From the IMG/VR virus record IMGVR_UViG_3300025727_000603, positions 1-64,000 of that record: 64,000 bases of DNA; one strand, given 5' to 3'. This DNA comes from a virus. Below are positions 46,839 to 55,439 of the stretch, one piece after another. The notes below the pieces were generated by a model. The model had not been told where the DNA came from and did no database searches. It saw only the letters and a list, made by a program, of their open reading frames with translations. Position 1 is the stretch's first letter; each line of letters opens with the position of its first letter. Both the position numbers and the translations under genes were made by a program.

Positions 46839-47679
46839 CAGTAGGATTCCTATCAGATCTGTTGAATGGTTGGTCACAGAAAATTGTAATTATACTTGTG
46901 ACTATTGTGCTTTATATAACTCTAATAAGCCATCCAGAGATTTGAATGAGATAAGAAAATTTCTAATTGGGATAGCAAGGAAACAAATTATATATGACTT
47001 TACTTTTTTCGTATTCGGTGGGGAACCATTTCTTCATCCATCAATAAAAGAAATTATAGTAATGATGAATGAACTACATATTGATTATGTCTTCCAAACA
47101 AATCTTTCTAATAAGAGTGTAAAGAAAATTACTGATATACTTGATTCTGGAGTCACGATACAGGGGATTAATATCTCTGTCCATTTCTCTCAGCAATCAC
47201 TATCTCAGTACATAAAAAATATTAGGAGTATGATAAATCTTTCTGCTAATATTAAAATAATAGATGTGATGTATGATGGGTTTTATAATGTAGAATTATA
47301 TAGACAATTAGTAAAAGAATTGAAGCACTTTAAGTACTTTAATGATATAGCTATATTTCTAGTACCTGTATCTGATTTTTTGGTCACTGGATTTGGTGAT
47401 CATCTTCGGGAGTATAATAAATTAGTTATTGATTCAAAGTATAATGATATTAAATTTGAAGAAGAGTTTATGGTGCATCCTATTACAGGAAAGGATACTG
47501 AACGAAGAATTATTTGGGAAGAATTTGTAAATAAAGAATGGTCACCAAGGGGTAAAGAATGTCTTATGAAAAAGAGTTTTGAGATGTATGATTCTAATCT
47601 AAAATTATTTAATTGTTGTTTCCATGATTATATTGAGGAACCATATATTTGTCCTTATGATAAATGCTTTTTGAGTTAG
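46825..47679 (+). CDS. Radical SAM protein, last of the series
   Basis: ENCNYTCDYCALY gives C21, C25 and C28; FVFGGEPFLHPSIKEII (about 65-81) and FQTNLSN follow. The C-terminus has KECLMKKSF, then LFNCCFHDY and ICPYDKCFLS, an arrangement similar to the CPHxxC ends of its neighbours. It is 284 residues. It overlaps the preceding unassigned gene by 14 bases and ends ten bases before the transketolase half. Eighth radical SAM gene in about 13 kb. Confidence 0.82.
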   Translation: MKKSNSRIPIRSVEWLVTENCNYTCDYCALYNSNKPSRDLNEIRKFLIGIARKQIIYDFTFFVFGGEPFLHPSIKEIIVMMNELHIDYVFQTNLSNKSVKKITDILDSGVTIQGINISVHFSQQSLSQYIKNIRSMINLSANIKIIDVMYDGFYNVELYRQLVKELKHFKYFNDIAIFLVPVSDFLVTGFGDHLREYNKLVIDSKYNDIKFEEEFMVHPITGKDTERRIIWEEFVNKEWSPRGKECLMKKSFEMYDSNLKLFNCCFHDYIEEPYICPYDKCFLS

Positions 47680-47689
47680 AGTACTGAGA

Positions 47690-48376
47690 ATGAAAAAGGA
47701 ATTACTTACCTACTCATATGAACAGGGATTATCTCATATCCCATCTGCCTTATCTATGCTTGATTATGTTGACACACTATTCTCTAATAGATTAGTAACT
47801 CCAGAAGACTATATAATAATAGGTAAACCGTTTGGATCTCAAGCATATTATCTGGTATGGGAGAAGCTTGGTTATTTAGATAATATAGAATCTCTAAGTC
47901 CTGGTCTTAAACATGATGAAATAGATTTTGTGGATTATTCAGAAGAAACTATAGGCAATGCTCTTGGTGTAGCATCAGGTATCGCACTTACTACTGATAG
48001 ACTGATATGGGTTAATATAACAGATGGAGCACTTCAAATGGGTAATACCCTAGAAGCTATACAGTTTATTGGAGCTAAATGTCAGAATAATATATTACTT
48101 ACAGTTGATTATAACGGATCTCAAGTGACAGGGAGAACGGATGATATTATTACAGTAGATCCAGTAATACAGATGCTATCTTTATATGGATGGGATGTAC
48201 ATTATGATAGTCTAGATAATTTTAAGATATCAAGTAAGCCGTGTGCCTTTATAATGAATACAGTAAAGGGTGATGGGGTTGATACTATGATACAGGATGA
48301 GAAGAAATGGCATTACAAGAAAATAGAAACATTGAAAGAATTACAATCGTTGGTGGTGGAACTTCAGGTTATCTAA
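47690..48376 (+). CDS. Transketolase-like N-terminal (TPP-binding) subunit
   Basis: The 228-residue protein has HIPSALSMLD, GKPFGSQAYYLVW, then EETIGNALGVASGIAL and DGALQMGNTLEAIQF followed about 12 residues later by the metal-ligand region VDYNGSQVTG. This is the two-subunit transketolase N-half, with the first GD of the usual TPP motif replaced by TD. VKGDGVDTM and KKWHYK near the end are also family features. It transfers two-carbon units between sugars once joined with the second half at 49529. The halves are separated here by the halogenase gene, which overlaps this one by 70 bases. Confidence 0.82.
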   Translation: MKKELLTYSYEQGLSHIPSALSMLDYVDTLFSNRLVTPEDYIIIGKPFGSQAYYLVWEKLGYLDNIESLSPGLKHDEIDFVDYSEETIGNALGVASGIALTTDRLIWVNITDGALQMGNTLEAIQFIGAKCQNNILLTVDYNGSQVTGRTDDIITVDPVIQMLSLYGWDVHYDSLDNFKISSKPCAFIMNTVKGDGVDTMIQDEKKWHYKKIETLKELQSLVVELQVI

Positions 48377-49548
48377 GTGCTTTATTTTTAGGTAAAACAT
48401 ACCCAGAGAAATCTATTACATGGATATATCCAGAAGATAATAATCCTATAGGTGTAGGGGAGGCATTAGTACCTCCTGTATCTAAGTTCCTTTATAATTT
48501 AGGTATTTCACATGAAGATATTCTTAAACATTGTAACGGAACATTAAAGCTTGGAATAAAACTTGAAGATTTTAGTCTGAAAGAATGTGTATTTCCTTTT
48601 GGTATTGGGGCCTCTGAAGAAAATAGTATATTAAATATAATTAAATCTAATAAGATACCTTCTAATATATTAGATTACCAAGATATATCAGTACATTTAA
48701 GAACAACAGAAGCATTAACATTTATAGAGAAGTTAATACCATCTAATGTAAGTATCTCTAGAGATAAAGTAGATAGAGTAGAGGGATATGACTTATTAGT
48801 GGATTGTACAGGATTTACTCGTAAATTTAGTTATCTTAAAGATAATCACAAATCTATATCACATATAATACCAAATAATAGAGCCTTATCTTACAGAGCG
48901 GAATATACTAATCTCAAAGAACAAATGCTCCCGTATTCCATATTTAAAGCAATGGATTTTGGTTGGGTATGGAATATACCCTTAGGTGATCAATTAGCTA
49001 TGGGATATGTACATAATAGTAAATATGATGTCCAATCTGAGTTTATTTCTTACATTAAAGATAAAATGGGTATTATTGTAGAGAAGGATGATATTGATGA
49101 AATAGATATGGTAACCGGACGTAATAAAATACATCTTCATAATAATATAGTCCCTATAGGACTTTCATCAGGGTTTATAGAACCATTAGAATCAACTGGG
49201 TTATATCTAACAACATACGCTCTTGAAACATTAAGTAAATATATTAACTCAGAGATATCTGAAAAACAATATAATGAATCTATTAACTCCACCTTTGATG
49301 GTATTACTGATTTTATAGGAGCTCATTATAAGTTCTCTAATAGAGATAATGAATACTGGAATATGTATAAAGATATTGATATTAATCTATATAATGAAAT
49401 AGATATATTTCCAAAGGAAGCATGGGATTATATTCTTTCTGGATTTGGTATGACCGAACGACCAAAAGAACAGTTGGATATAAAAGAGATGATAAAGATA
49501 TCAAAAGGTATAAATTACACAGAATGGTATGAGAGCAACTTTAAATAA
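48307..49548 (+). CDS. Flavin-dependent tryptophan-halogenase-like enzyme
   Basis: The 413-residue protein has the FAD motif GGGTSG at 16-21, GVGEALVPP at 49-57 and LKLGIKLEDF with K81 in the position of the catalytic lysine of PrnA/RebH. The signature WxWxIP is present in FGWVWNIPLG, and SGFIEPLESTGLYL holds the Glu-Ser pair near the chloride site. These enzymes use FADH2, oxygen and halide to halogenate indoles or other aromatics; a flavin reductase must come from the host. Phage precedent: VirX1 of cyanophage Syn10. It is shorter than PrnA (about 540) and lies within the split transketolase. No other start precedes GGG in frame. Confidence 0.88.
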   Translation: MALQENRNIERITIVGGGTSGYLSALFLGKTYPEKSITWIYPEDNNPIGVGEALVPPVSKFLYNLGISHEDILKHCNGTLKLGIKLEDFSLKECVFPFGIGASEENSILNIIKSNKIPSNILDYQDISVHLRTTEALTFIEKLIPSNVSISRDKVDRVEGYDLLVDCTGFTRKFSYLKDNHKSISHIIPNNRALSYRAEYTNLKEQMLPYSIFKAMDFGWVWNIPLGDQLAMGYVHNSKYDVQSEFISYIKDKMGIIVEKDDIDEIDMVTGRNKIHLHNNIVPIGLSSGFIEPLESTGLYLTTYALETLSKYINSEISEKQYNESINSTFDGITDFIGAHYKFSNRDNEYWNMYKDIDINLYNEIDIFPKEAWDYILSGFGMTERPKEQLDIKEMIKISKGINYTEWYESNFK

Positions 49549-49990
49549 ATTTATAAGACGTACCGATAACACTATACTACTTCATTGTGATATGTGGGGT
49601 TTTGATTGTCCTTCAATCAATGTAGGTATACAAGAACCTAATATGGTTAATATAGCAGCTGGTCTTGCATCACAAGGTAAGAAAGTAGTTATATACGGTG
49701 TTGCTGGATTTGTATTGTATAAAGCATATGAACAAATAAAACTCAATATAAAGGGTTGGTCTGAGAACTATGGATCTATAGTATTTGTTAATGCAGGCCG
49801 TAATGGTTGTTATTCTATATGTGGTCGTGGCCACTTAGTAGAAGATGACCAAGATCTTTGTAAGGCATTAGATCTAGATTTATATACACCTGCAACAAGA
49901 AAGGAATTTCTAAGAGTTCTTAAAGAAGGACTTCAAGTAAATGGATCTAGATTTATTAGATTAGGGTATGACGGTGAGGTATGGGGATGA
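49529..49990 (+). CDS. Transketolase-like pyrimidine-binding subunit
   Basis: The 153-residue protein has INVGIQEPNMVNIAAGLASQ, containing the catalytic Glu that activates TPP, then GKKVVIYGVAGFVLYKAYEQ and IVFVNAGRNG. It matches the central PYR domain of transketolases; the C-terminal domain present in full-length second subunits (about 300 residues) is missing. It overlaps the halogenase by 20 bases and the next SDR by 10. With the 47690 subunit it could form an active two-subunit enzyme. Confidence 0.78.
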   Translation: MRATLNKFIRRTDNTILLHCDMWGFDCPSINVGIQEPNMVNIAAGLASQGKKVVIYGVAGFVLYKAYEQIKLNIKGWSENYGSIVFVNAGRNGCYSICGRGHLVEDDQDLCKALDLDLYTPATRKEFLRVLKEGLQVNGSRFIRLGYDGEVWG

Positions 49991-50592
49991 GATGTCTAGT
50001 TACTGGATATAACGGATTCTTAATGAGTTATCTGATACCCTGTTTAAAGTATGATATTGTATATTATGAGGTTGATAAGGAATACAAGGATATTGATATT
50101 GTAATACATTTTGCATCACCATCAGATGATTTTGATTTCCTTGATAAATCTAAAACTGCACATAGTATGATAGATATGACTATAGAACTATTAAATATAG
50201 CTAGAAAGAACAATGCTAAGTTTATATTCTCTTCTTCAATGGCATCTCAAGAGATTACAAATGAATACTCTGTATATAAGCTTGCAATGGAACACTATAT
50301 ACAAAGTACATATAATAATCATTGTATTCTTAGAATACCAAGAGTATATGGTCAACTGAAGAAAAAGGGATTAATGAGAAAGTTTAGAGAAGATTTAGTA
50401 CCTCCCTCTGATATGAACTTATCTATAGAATATATAGACATACATGAATGGTTATTACAAACTATTCAGTACATAAAAGGTCCTTTAGGACTTTTTGAAT
50501 ATAACAATTTAACAATAGATACATTATATAACATTAAACATGAATATATTAATACTAGGCGGGACAGGATTTATAGGAACACATCTAGCTAG
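49981..50592 (+). CDS. NAD-dependent sugar epimerase/reductase (SDR), short
   Basis: LVTGYNGFL is the GxxGxxG-type nucleotide loop (residues 6-14), IVIHFAS follows, then FIFSSSMA and YSVYKLAMEHY with the YxxxK catalytic pair, and LRIPRVYG. It is 203 residues, about two thirds of a typical extended SDR, with the C-terminal substrate domain reduced. It would act on an NDP-sugar. The next SDR gene starts 53 bases before its stop, an unusually long overlap. Confidence 0.78.
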   Translation: MGMRCLVTGYNGFLMSYLIPCLKYDIVYYEVDKEYKDIDIVIHFASPSDDFDFLDKSKTAHSMIDMTIELLNIARKNNAKFIFSSSMASQEITNEYSVYKLAMEHYIQSTYNNHCILRIPRVYGQLKKKGLMRKFREDLVPPSDMNLSIEYIDIHEWLLQTIQYIKGPLGLFEYNNLTIDTLYNIKHEYINTRRDRIYRNTSS

Positions 50593-51439
50593 ATCATATG
50601 AAGAATCAGGTGACTCTGTAACTGTAATAGATAACTATTCTACATCAAATTCTGGTGGTCTTAAAGTACTTAAGAACATTGATATAGTCTATAATGATAT
50701 AACAAAGATGGATGATTCCATACTTTACCCATATATTGGAAATGCAGATAAGATTTATTTTCTTGCAGGATCTGTTGGTGTATCTAATATAGACTCTAAT
50801 CCCTATCAAACTCTTTTGAATAATGTTGATATCTGTAGAAAACTTATCCCCCTATTTGAAAAGGCTCAGAGGCATGTAATATTCACATCATCCTCTGAAA
50901 TATATGGTTCTGCTGAGTATGCATTTTCTGAAGACGATCCAGCATCTATACCCTCATCACTTAATACAAGAGGTGGGTATGCAACCTCTAAGTTATTAAC
51001 AGAGTTTATGATAACATCCTCTTCTTTTCCATATTCTATAGCACGTCTATTTAATGTAGTAGGATCTGGTCAGTTATCTAAGTATGGTATGGTCCTACCA
51101 AGATTTATTGAAAAGGCAAAAAAGAATAAACCTTTAGCTATATATGGTACAGGAGAGCAAATAAGATCATTTTGTCATGTCTCAGATGCTGTAAGTCTTC
51201 TACAAAAGATAACACCTGAAGATAAATTAATTAATATAGGTAATTCTGAGGACCCTATTACTATGACAACACTAGCTATGTTAGTTATTAAACTTCTTCA
51301 CTCAAAATCTATAATTTCCTATAAAAATCCAAGGTCTGGTGAGATTATGTATAGAATACCCGATATGTCTATGGCAATTAATAAGTATGATTATAAACCT
51401 AGATATGATTTAGGTGATATAATAAAGGAAATGATGTGA
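50540..51439 (+). CDS. NAD-dependent nucleotide-sugar epimerase/dehydratase (extended SDR)
   Basis: ILGGTGFIGTHLA holds the Rossmann loop; VIDNYSTSN is the NAD-binding strand; FTSSSEIYG and GGYATSKLLTE carry the Ser and YxxxK catalytic set; ARLFNVVGSGQ and IYGTGEQIRSFCHVSD are classic GalE/RmlB/UXS signatures. It is 299 residues, near full length. Together with the UDP-glucose dehydrogenase-like gene it may make a UDP-uronate-derived sugar. Overlaps PIG-L by four bases. Confidence 0.88.
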   Translation: MNILILGGTGFIGTHLARSYEESGDSVTVIDNYSTSNSGGLKVLKNIDIVYNDITKMDDSILYPYIGNADKIYFLAGSVGVSNIDSNPYQTLLNNVDICRKLIPLFEKAQRHVIFTSSSEIYGSAEYAFSEDDPASIPSSLNTRGGYATSKLLTEFMITSSSFPYSIARLFNVVGSGQLSKYGMVLPRFIEKAKKNKPLAIYGTGEQIRSFCHVSDAVSLLQKITPEDKLINIGNSEDPITMTTLAMLVIKLLHSKSIISYKNPRSGEIMYRIPDMSMAINKYDYKPRYDLGDIIKEMM

Positions 51440-52077
51440 TACTTTTTATATTTGCTCACCCAGATGATGAATCGTATGGGCCATCAGGTACAATATCAAA
51501 ATTATCTGATAATAATAAAGTTGTAGTTATTTCACTATGTAAAGGTGATAAACCGCATGCAACACATGTATCTTCCGATCGAATATTAGCATTTAAAGAG
51601 TCATGTCGTCTCTTAAATGCCCAACCTATTATATTCGATCAGTCAGATTGTAATATGGATTATTCTGAAACTCTTGAAACAATTGAAACTGTTATTGAAA
51701 CATACAAACCTGAAGAAGTATACACACATAATATATCAGATATACATAAGGATCATAGAATAGTATCGGAAGCTTGTATGGTAGCATGCAGACCTAAGAC
51801 CCAGAGTACAGTACGTGCTCTATACATGTTAGAAATACCGTCTTCTACAGATTGGAGTTTTGGACAAATTGAACCTGTATTTGTACCAAATTATTATGTT
51901 GATGTAACAGATAAGATAGTGCTTAAACAACGTGTAATGTCATTATATTCAACTGAACTCTATAATTACCCTGATTGCAGATCTATAGAATCTATGGAGG
52001 CCTTAGCTATGTACCGTGGAAAGCAAGTAGGAGTACATAGGGCAGAGGCGTTTAAACAAGTATATCGTCTATGTTAA
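51436..52077 (+). CDS. PIG-L/LmbE-family deacetylase
   Basis: AHPDDES at residues 7-13 is the zinc-binding signature and DIHKDHRIV (about 95-103) gives the second zinc histidines. It is 213 residues, the usual length. The family removes acetyl groups from N-acetylglucosamine-type sugars or related small molecules. It is the last + strand gene of the island and converges with the minus-strand polysaccharide deacetylase, sharing 26 bases with it. Confidence 0.88.
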   Translation: MILFIFAHPDDESYGPSGTISKLSDNNKVVVISLCKGDKPHATHVSSDRILAFKESCRLLNAQPIIFDQSDCNMDYSETLETIETVIETYKPEEVYTHNISDIHKDHRIVSEACMVACRPKTQSTVRALYMLEIPSSTDWSFGQIEPVFVPNYYVDVTDKIVLKQRVMSLYSTELYNYPDCRSIESMEALAMYRGKQVGVHRAEAFKQVYRLC

Positions 52078-52579
52078 TACGTTCTGAACCATAAAAGTCA
52101 GTAAAGCCGTATGATTTTGAGAGTATTGCCTTATATAGACCATCAAGATCATCATTATAAGGAAAACAGAATGATGTAGGTACTGAGTTAAAATATTTTA
52201 ACCAGAATTCTAACATTTCATCTGTATCTTGTTTTATCCAAGATATCTTATCTACTAATCTCTCAAACTTATTAAGATTTTGATGATAATGTGAATGGGC
52301 TCCAAGAGGTAATTCAAGCATTTGATCAAGAGTCATATAATTTTCCATATTACCCCTAAATGCTTCTTTATGAGCATTTCCACATGTTATAAATCTAGAG
52401 GATTGTATTGACTTCTCTGGACAAATAATTCCAGACGATATAAAGAATATCTTTTGATTCTTAAGATGTCTTGCATATTCATATTGTGTGTATAGACCAT
52501 CATCAAACGTTAAAAATAGATTTGGATCTATTATAAGAGGCTTTCTTAATTCGTGTATCATTAGGGTCTTATTAGTCAT
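52052..52579 (-). CDS. Polysaccharide deacetylase (NodB/CE4-like), short
   Basis: LTFDDGLYTQYEYA (residues 23-36) carries the catalytic base/metal Asp pair, and LGAHSHYHQN the metal histidines of the NodB motif 2; SFCFPYNDD corresponds to motif 3. At 175 residues it lacks flanking regions. It is the only minus-strand gene after 1653 and faces the PIG-L gene tail to tail, with a 26-base overlap. A host-wall or glycan-modifying role is plausible: deacetylation of virion glycan or of host polysaccharide during adsorption. No signal peptide is seen. Confidence 0.78.
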   Translation of the reverse strand: MTNKTLMIHELRKPLIIDPNLFLTFDDGLYTQYEYARHLKNQKIFFISSGIICPEKSIQSSRFITCGNAHKEAFRGNMENYMTLDQMLELPLGAHSHYHQNLNKFERLVDKISWIKQDTDEMLEFWLKYFNSVPTSFCFPYNDDLDGLYKAILSKSYGFTDFYGSERINIDDILV

Positions 52580-52596
52580 ATAAATATATATAAATA
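52579..52596 (+). promoter_or_regulatory. Tandem T4-type late promoters for the fibre operon
   Basis: Two exact TATAAATA octamers lie at 52579-52586 and 52589-52596, ten bases apart. The second ends 36 bases before the ATG at 52633. They restart rightward late transcription after the convergent deacetylase gene. Confidence 0.65.
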
Positions 52597-52632
52597 GTAA
52601 TAACGATACTTATACCGAGAGAAACCACAGTT

Positions 52633-53037
52633 ATGGCCGCAATTAGCAATTTAAATATAGATCAGGGGACTGATTTTGAAGTCTCAGTATCCTTATTCGA
52701 TAAAGATTTAAATCCTTTTGATCTTAGAGAATATGTTTTGGATGCTGAGAATATCCCAACTTTCCAGACACCTGGTACATATCCAGTTATTGAAGGTCAG
52801 ATTAGAAAATCCTTTAATTCAATCAAATCTTATGAATTTGATATTCAAGTAATTGATGCAATAAATGGTGTTGTAGTTCTTAGGTTACCTTATACTGTAT
52901 CAAATACAATGAAACCAGGCCGGTATATTTATGATATTGAGGTTAAATCGTTTAATGTGGTAATAGGACAGCCAATGGTTGAAAGGATTTTGCAGGGAAA
53001 TATATTACTTTCCGGTAATGTAACCAAACTCATATAG
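52633..53037 (+). CDS. Virion/tail-fibre-associated protein, 134 aa
   Basis: NLNIDQGTDFEVSVSLFDKD at the start, QIRKSFNSIKSYEFDIQV and VLRLPYTVSNTMKPGRYIYD in the middle describe a small beta-sandwich of the kind found near fibre genes (QGTDF...KSF...GRYIYD). Such proteins occur in marine phages and resemble N-terminal domains of baseplate upper proteins. It is first in the second tail operon, 36 bases after the late promoter pair. Confidence 0.65.
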   Translation: MAAISNLNIDQGTDFEVSVSLFDKDLNPFDLREYVLDAENIPTFQTPGTYPVIEGQIRKSFNSIKSYEFDIQVIDAINGVVVLRLPYTVSNTMKPGRYIYDIEVKSFNVVIGQPMVERILQGNILLSGNVTKLI

Positions 53038-53054
53038 ACTGGGAGTAGAGAAAG

Positions 53055-53273
53055 ATGAGTACAATAGATTATATAAAGGTAGGAACAGCTACACAGAATA
53101 TCCAACTTACATCTACTATTAACAATTCAGGTAGATTGGATACTTTAAATGATGTAGATATAACAGAAAAGATAGATGGGTCCGTTATTGTATGGGACGA
53201 ACAATCAAATAGATATAAAGTAAAACCAAAATTAGAACATTCTAATTTATTCATTATAGGTGGAACGTTTTAG
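53055..53273 (+). CDS. Small fibre-region structural protein, 72 aa
   Basis: LDTLNDVDITEKIDGSVIVW followed by DEQSNRYKVKPKL matches a short repeat unit (LxDVxx...G..L.W....N.Y) common within marine phage fibres. Here it stands alone as a protein. It has a GGGAG Shine-Dalgarno. A 14-base palindrome overlaps its stop codon. It could be an adaptor between the preceding sandwich protein and the following fibre. Confidence 0.65.
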   Translation: MSTIDYIKVGTATQNIQLTSTINNSGRLDTLNDVDITEKIDGSVIVWDEQSNRYKVKPKLEHSNLFIIGGTF

Positions 53274-53286
53274 TCTTATATAAGAC
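53273..53286. repeat. 14-base perfect palindrome after a stop codon
   Basis: GTCTTATATAAGAC overlaps the stop codon of the 72-residue gene. It could form a weak hairpin, but it lacks a T-run, so it is a poor terminator. Confidence 0.4.
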
Positions 53287-53344
53287 AGATAACCCTACCG
53301 ACAATAAAGCAAATATAAATTAAATAGAATTAGGAGTTCTAACA

Positions 53345-55390
53345 ATGGCAACAGTAATAAAAATTAAACAATCTGGGAAACAGGCGGCCGCGGCTGAGGA
53401 TTTAGCACAAGGTGAATTAGGATACACTTTTGGGGAGGCAACGGTAGTTGCAAGCGAGCTCCAATCAGCTGCTCCTGGTGGCTCTAGATTATATATAGGT
53501 TATGGCGATACCAATGCCGAGAATTTAGTTATTGGTGGGTCATATTTTACCAATATGCTCGACCATGTTCATGGTGAATTAATCCTAAATTCAGCAATTA
53601 TAGTAGATGGAAATAAAAAAATTAATGAGTTAAATGTAGATAATATTACATTAGATGGGAATGCAATATCTATTACAGATACTAATGGTGATTTAACATT
53701 AGGTGCAAATGGTACCGGTAAGATTAAATTTATATCAGATCAGGAATTTGCTGGTGATTTAGAGATTGGTAACACAACAACAATCCAACATCTTAAAGTA
53801 TATGGCTCGGCAATAGTTGATAATCTTAAGATCGATGGTAATACAATAAATGCAGAAGGTGGTCTTTTTGACCAAACTGCTAATCAATCTATTACTATAA
53901 CACCTAAAGGTGCTGGTGATGTTGAACTTGGAACATCAGGAGCAGGTGTTCTTCGAATTCCTGCAGGCCCTACTCTTACTAGAAAAGAAGCATCATCTGC
54001 AACAGTTAGTGATACTGAAGCAATGACTGGTTCTATGAGATACAATACAAGTACTCATAGATTTGAAGGTATAGTTAATGGTAGTTGGACTGGTCTTGGT
54101 GGTGTAATAGATAATGACCAAGATACATATATCACCGCAGAAGAAGATAATGCAGGAGATTCTACAGGAAATCCAAGTCACGTTATAGTTGATGATACAC
54201 TAAGATTCTTTATAGCTAATACTGAAGAAATGAGACTTAACTCAACTGAACTTCAAGTTGATGTAATTAATGGTAGGACTGCACAAGCATCAAGTGGTCA
54301 AGTTAAAGTAGATACTAACTTATTAGTATCAGGTGATCTAACCGTAGAGGGAACTACTACTACTGTAGAATCTACTGTTGTAACTATAGCTGATCCTGTA
54401 ATGCATCTCGGTGAAGGTTCATTAGTAGCCAATGATGGTCTTGATCGTGGGGTTAGTTTTGATTATGGTAATGGTACTGCAGTCAAAACTGGTTTCTTTG
54501 GTTTTGATATCCAGACTTCAAAGTTTGTATTTAAACCCGATACTTCGGTTGCAACGGCACCTGTTGCAGTGACTGTTACTGCAAGTACAAGAGTACCAAC
54601 ACTTGTAGATTGGACACAAAGAGCCTACTCAGGTATTACAGAGGTACAGTACAATAATGGTTCAGGGGCATCTATTGCAATAGCTGAGTATACATACACT
54701 CCTGAAGACTTTAGTTCCACTTGGGGTGATGTTGCTTTTGGTAATATGGCACTATCTGCATCCGCTACAATTGGAACATCTGCAACAATTGGAACAACTT
54801 TAGGTGTTACTGGAGCAACTACATTAACTGGTCTATTAACAGCGAATGGTGGTATCACATGTGATTCTGGTGTATTTTCTGTCGCGGATACTACTGGTGA
54901 TGTAGTAACTACAGGCACATTAACTGCTAGTGGACTATCTACACTTAATGGTGGTATAGTCGTTGATACTGATAAGTTTACTGTCGCGGATACTACTGGT
55001 GATGTAGTAACCAAAGGTACATTAGATGTTACCGAAGCATCTAGTTTTAATAAAAAAACAGGCCTTGTAACTGTTGCTACACAGAATGACAACAAAGTAA
55101 CCATAGGAACCGAACCTGAATTATGGAATGGTTCTGACTCAGCTGTGTATAATGCATACTCAGAGGGAGTTGTTGTTAAACATGCAACTAAATATTATAG
55201 ATATAAAGCTGCTTCTGAGTACATAAATATGAATCCTGCCAATACACCACCTGGCGATACCTCTACGGCCGTAGACCTCAATGCATGGGCAGAGATTAAT
55301 TATAAGGCACCAATGGTTATAGATTTTGCAGGTAGGATGACAGATGGTGTTATAACAGGAGCTACTATCATTGATTGTGGATCATTCTAA
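53345..55390 (+). CDS. Tail fibre protein, 681 aa
   Basis: MATVIKIKQSGKQAAAAEDL and QGELGYTFGE form the usual N-terminal attachment domain of marine phage fibres. Residues about 90-330 are short beta repeats; VDVINGRTAQASSGQVKVDT and TVVTIADPVMHLGEG are standard fibre blocks. At 510-575 two copies of a VADTTGDVVT unit lie in beta-helical repeats. Shine-Dalgarno AGGAG. It is followed by a second fibre with a related N-terminus. Confidence 0.8.
   Translation: MATVIKIKQSGKQAAAAEDLAQGELGYTFGEATVVASELQSAAPGGSRLYIGYGDTNAENLVIGGSYFTNMLDHVHGELILNSAIIVDGNKKINELNVDNITLDGNAISITDTNGDLTLGANGTGKIKFISDQEFAGDLEIGNTTTIQHLKVYGSAIVDNLKIDGNTINAEGGLFDQTANQSITITPKGAGDVELGTSGAGVLRIPAGPTLTRKEASSATVSDTEAMTGSMRYNTSTHRFEGIVNGSWTGLGGVIDNDQDTYITAEEDNAGDSTGNPSHVIVDDTLRFFIANTEEMRLNSTELQVDVINGRTAQASSGQVKVDTNLLVSGDLTVEGTTTTVESTVVTIADPVMHLGEGSLVANDGLDRGVSFDYGNGTAVKTGFFGFDIQTSKFVFKPDTSVATAPVAVTVTASTRVPTLVDWTQRAYSGITEVQYNNGSGASIAIAEYTYTPEDFSSTWGDVAFGNMALSASATIGTSATIGTTLGVTGATTLTGLLTANGGITCDSGVFSVADTTGDVVTTGTLTASGLSTLNGGIVVDTDKFTVADTTGDVVTKGTLDVTEASSFNKKTGLVTVATQNDNKVTIGTEPELWNGSDSAVYNAYSEGVVVKHATKYYRYKAASEYINMNPANTPPGDTSTAVDLNAWAEINYKAPMVIDFAGRMTDGVITGATIIDCGSF
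54879..55011 (+). repeat. Two 31-base direct repeats in a fibre gene
   Basis: The 31 bases at 54879-54909 recur exactly at 54981-55011, 102 bases apart, encoding VADTTGDVV twice. The identity suggests recent duplication or ongoing recombination in the fibre shaft. Confidence 0.8.
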
Positions 55391-55439
55391 AACAACTAAA
55401 TAAGAGTATATTAAATAATATATAAAGAGACCCATATAT

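Noticed and set aside
53385-53395. GC-only run resembling a cloning site (GCGGCCGC)
   Set aside because: It encodes an Ala run in frame in the fibre N-terminus; no vector-like flanks.
54625-55104. 159-residue minus-strand ORF
   Set aside because: It is the mirror of the repetitive Thr/Val/Gly-coding fibre shaft; low complexity and no ribosome site.
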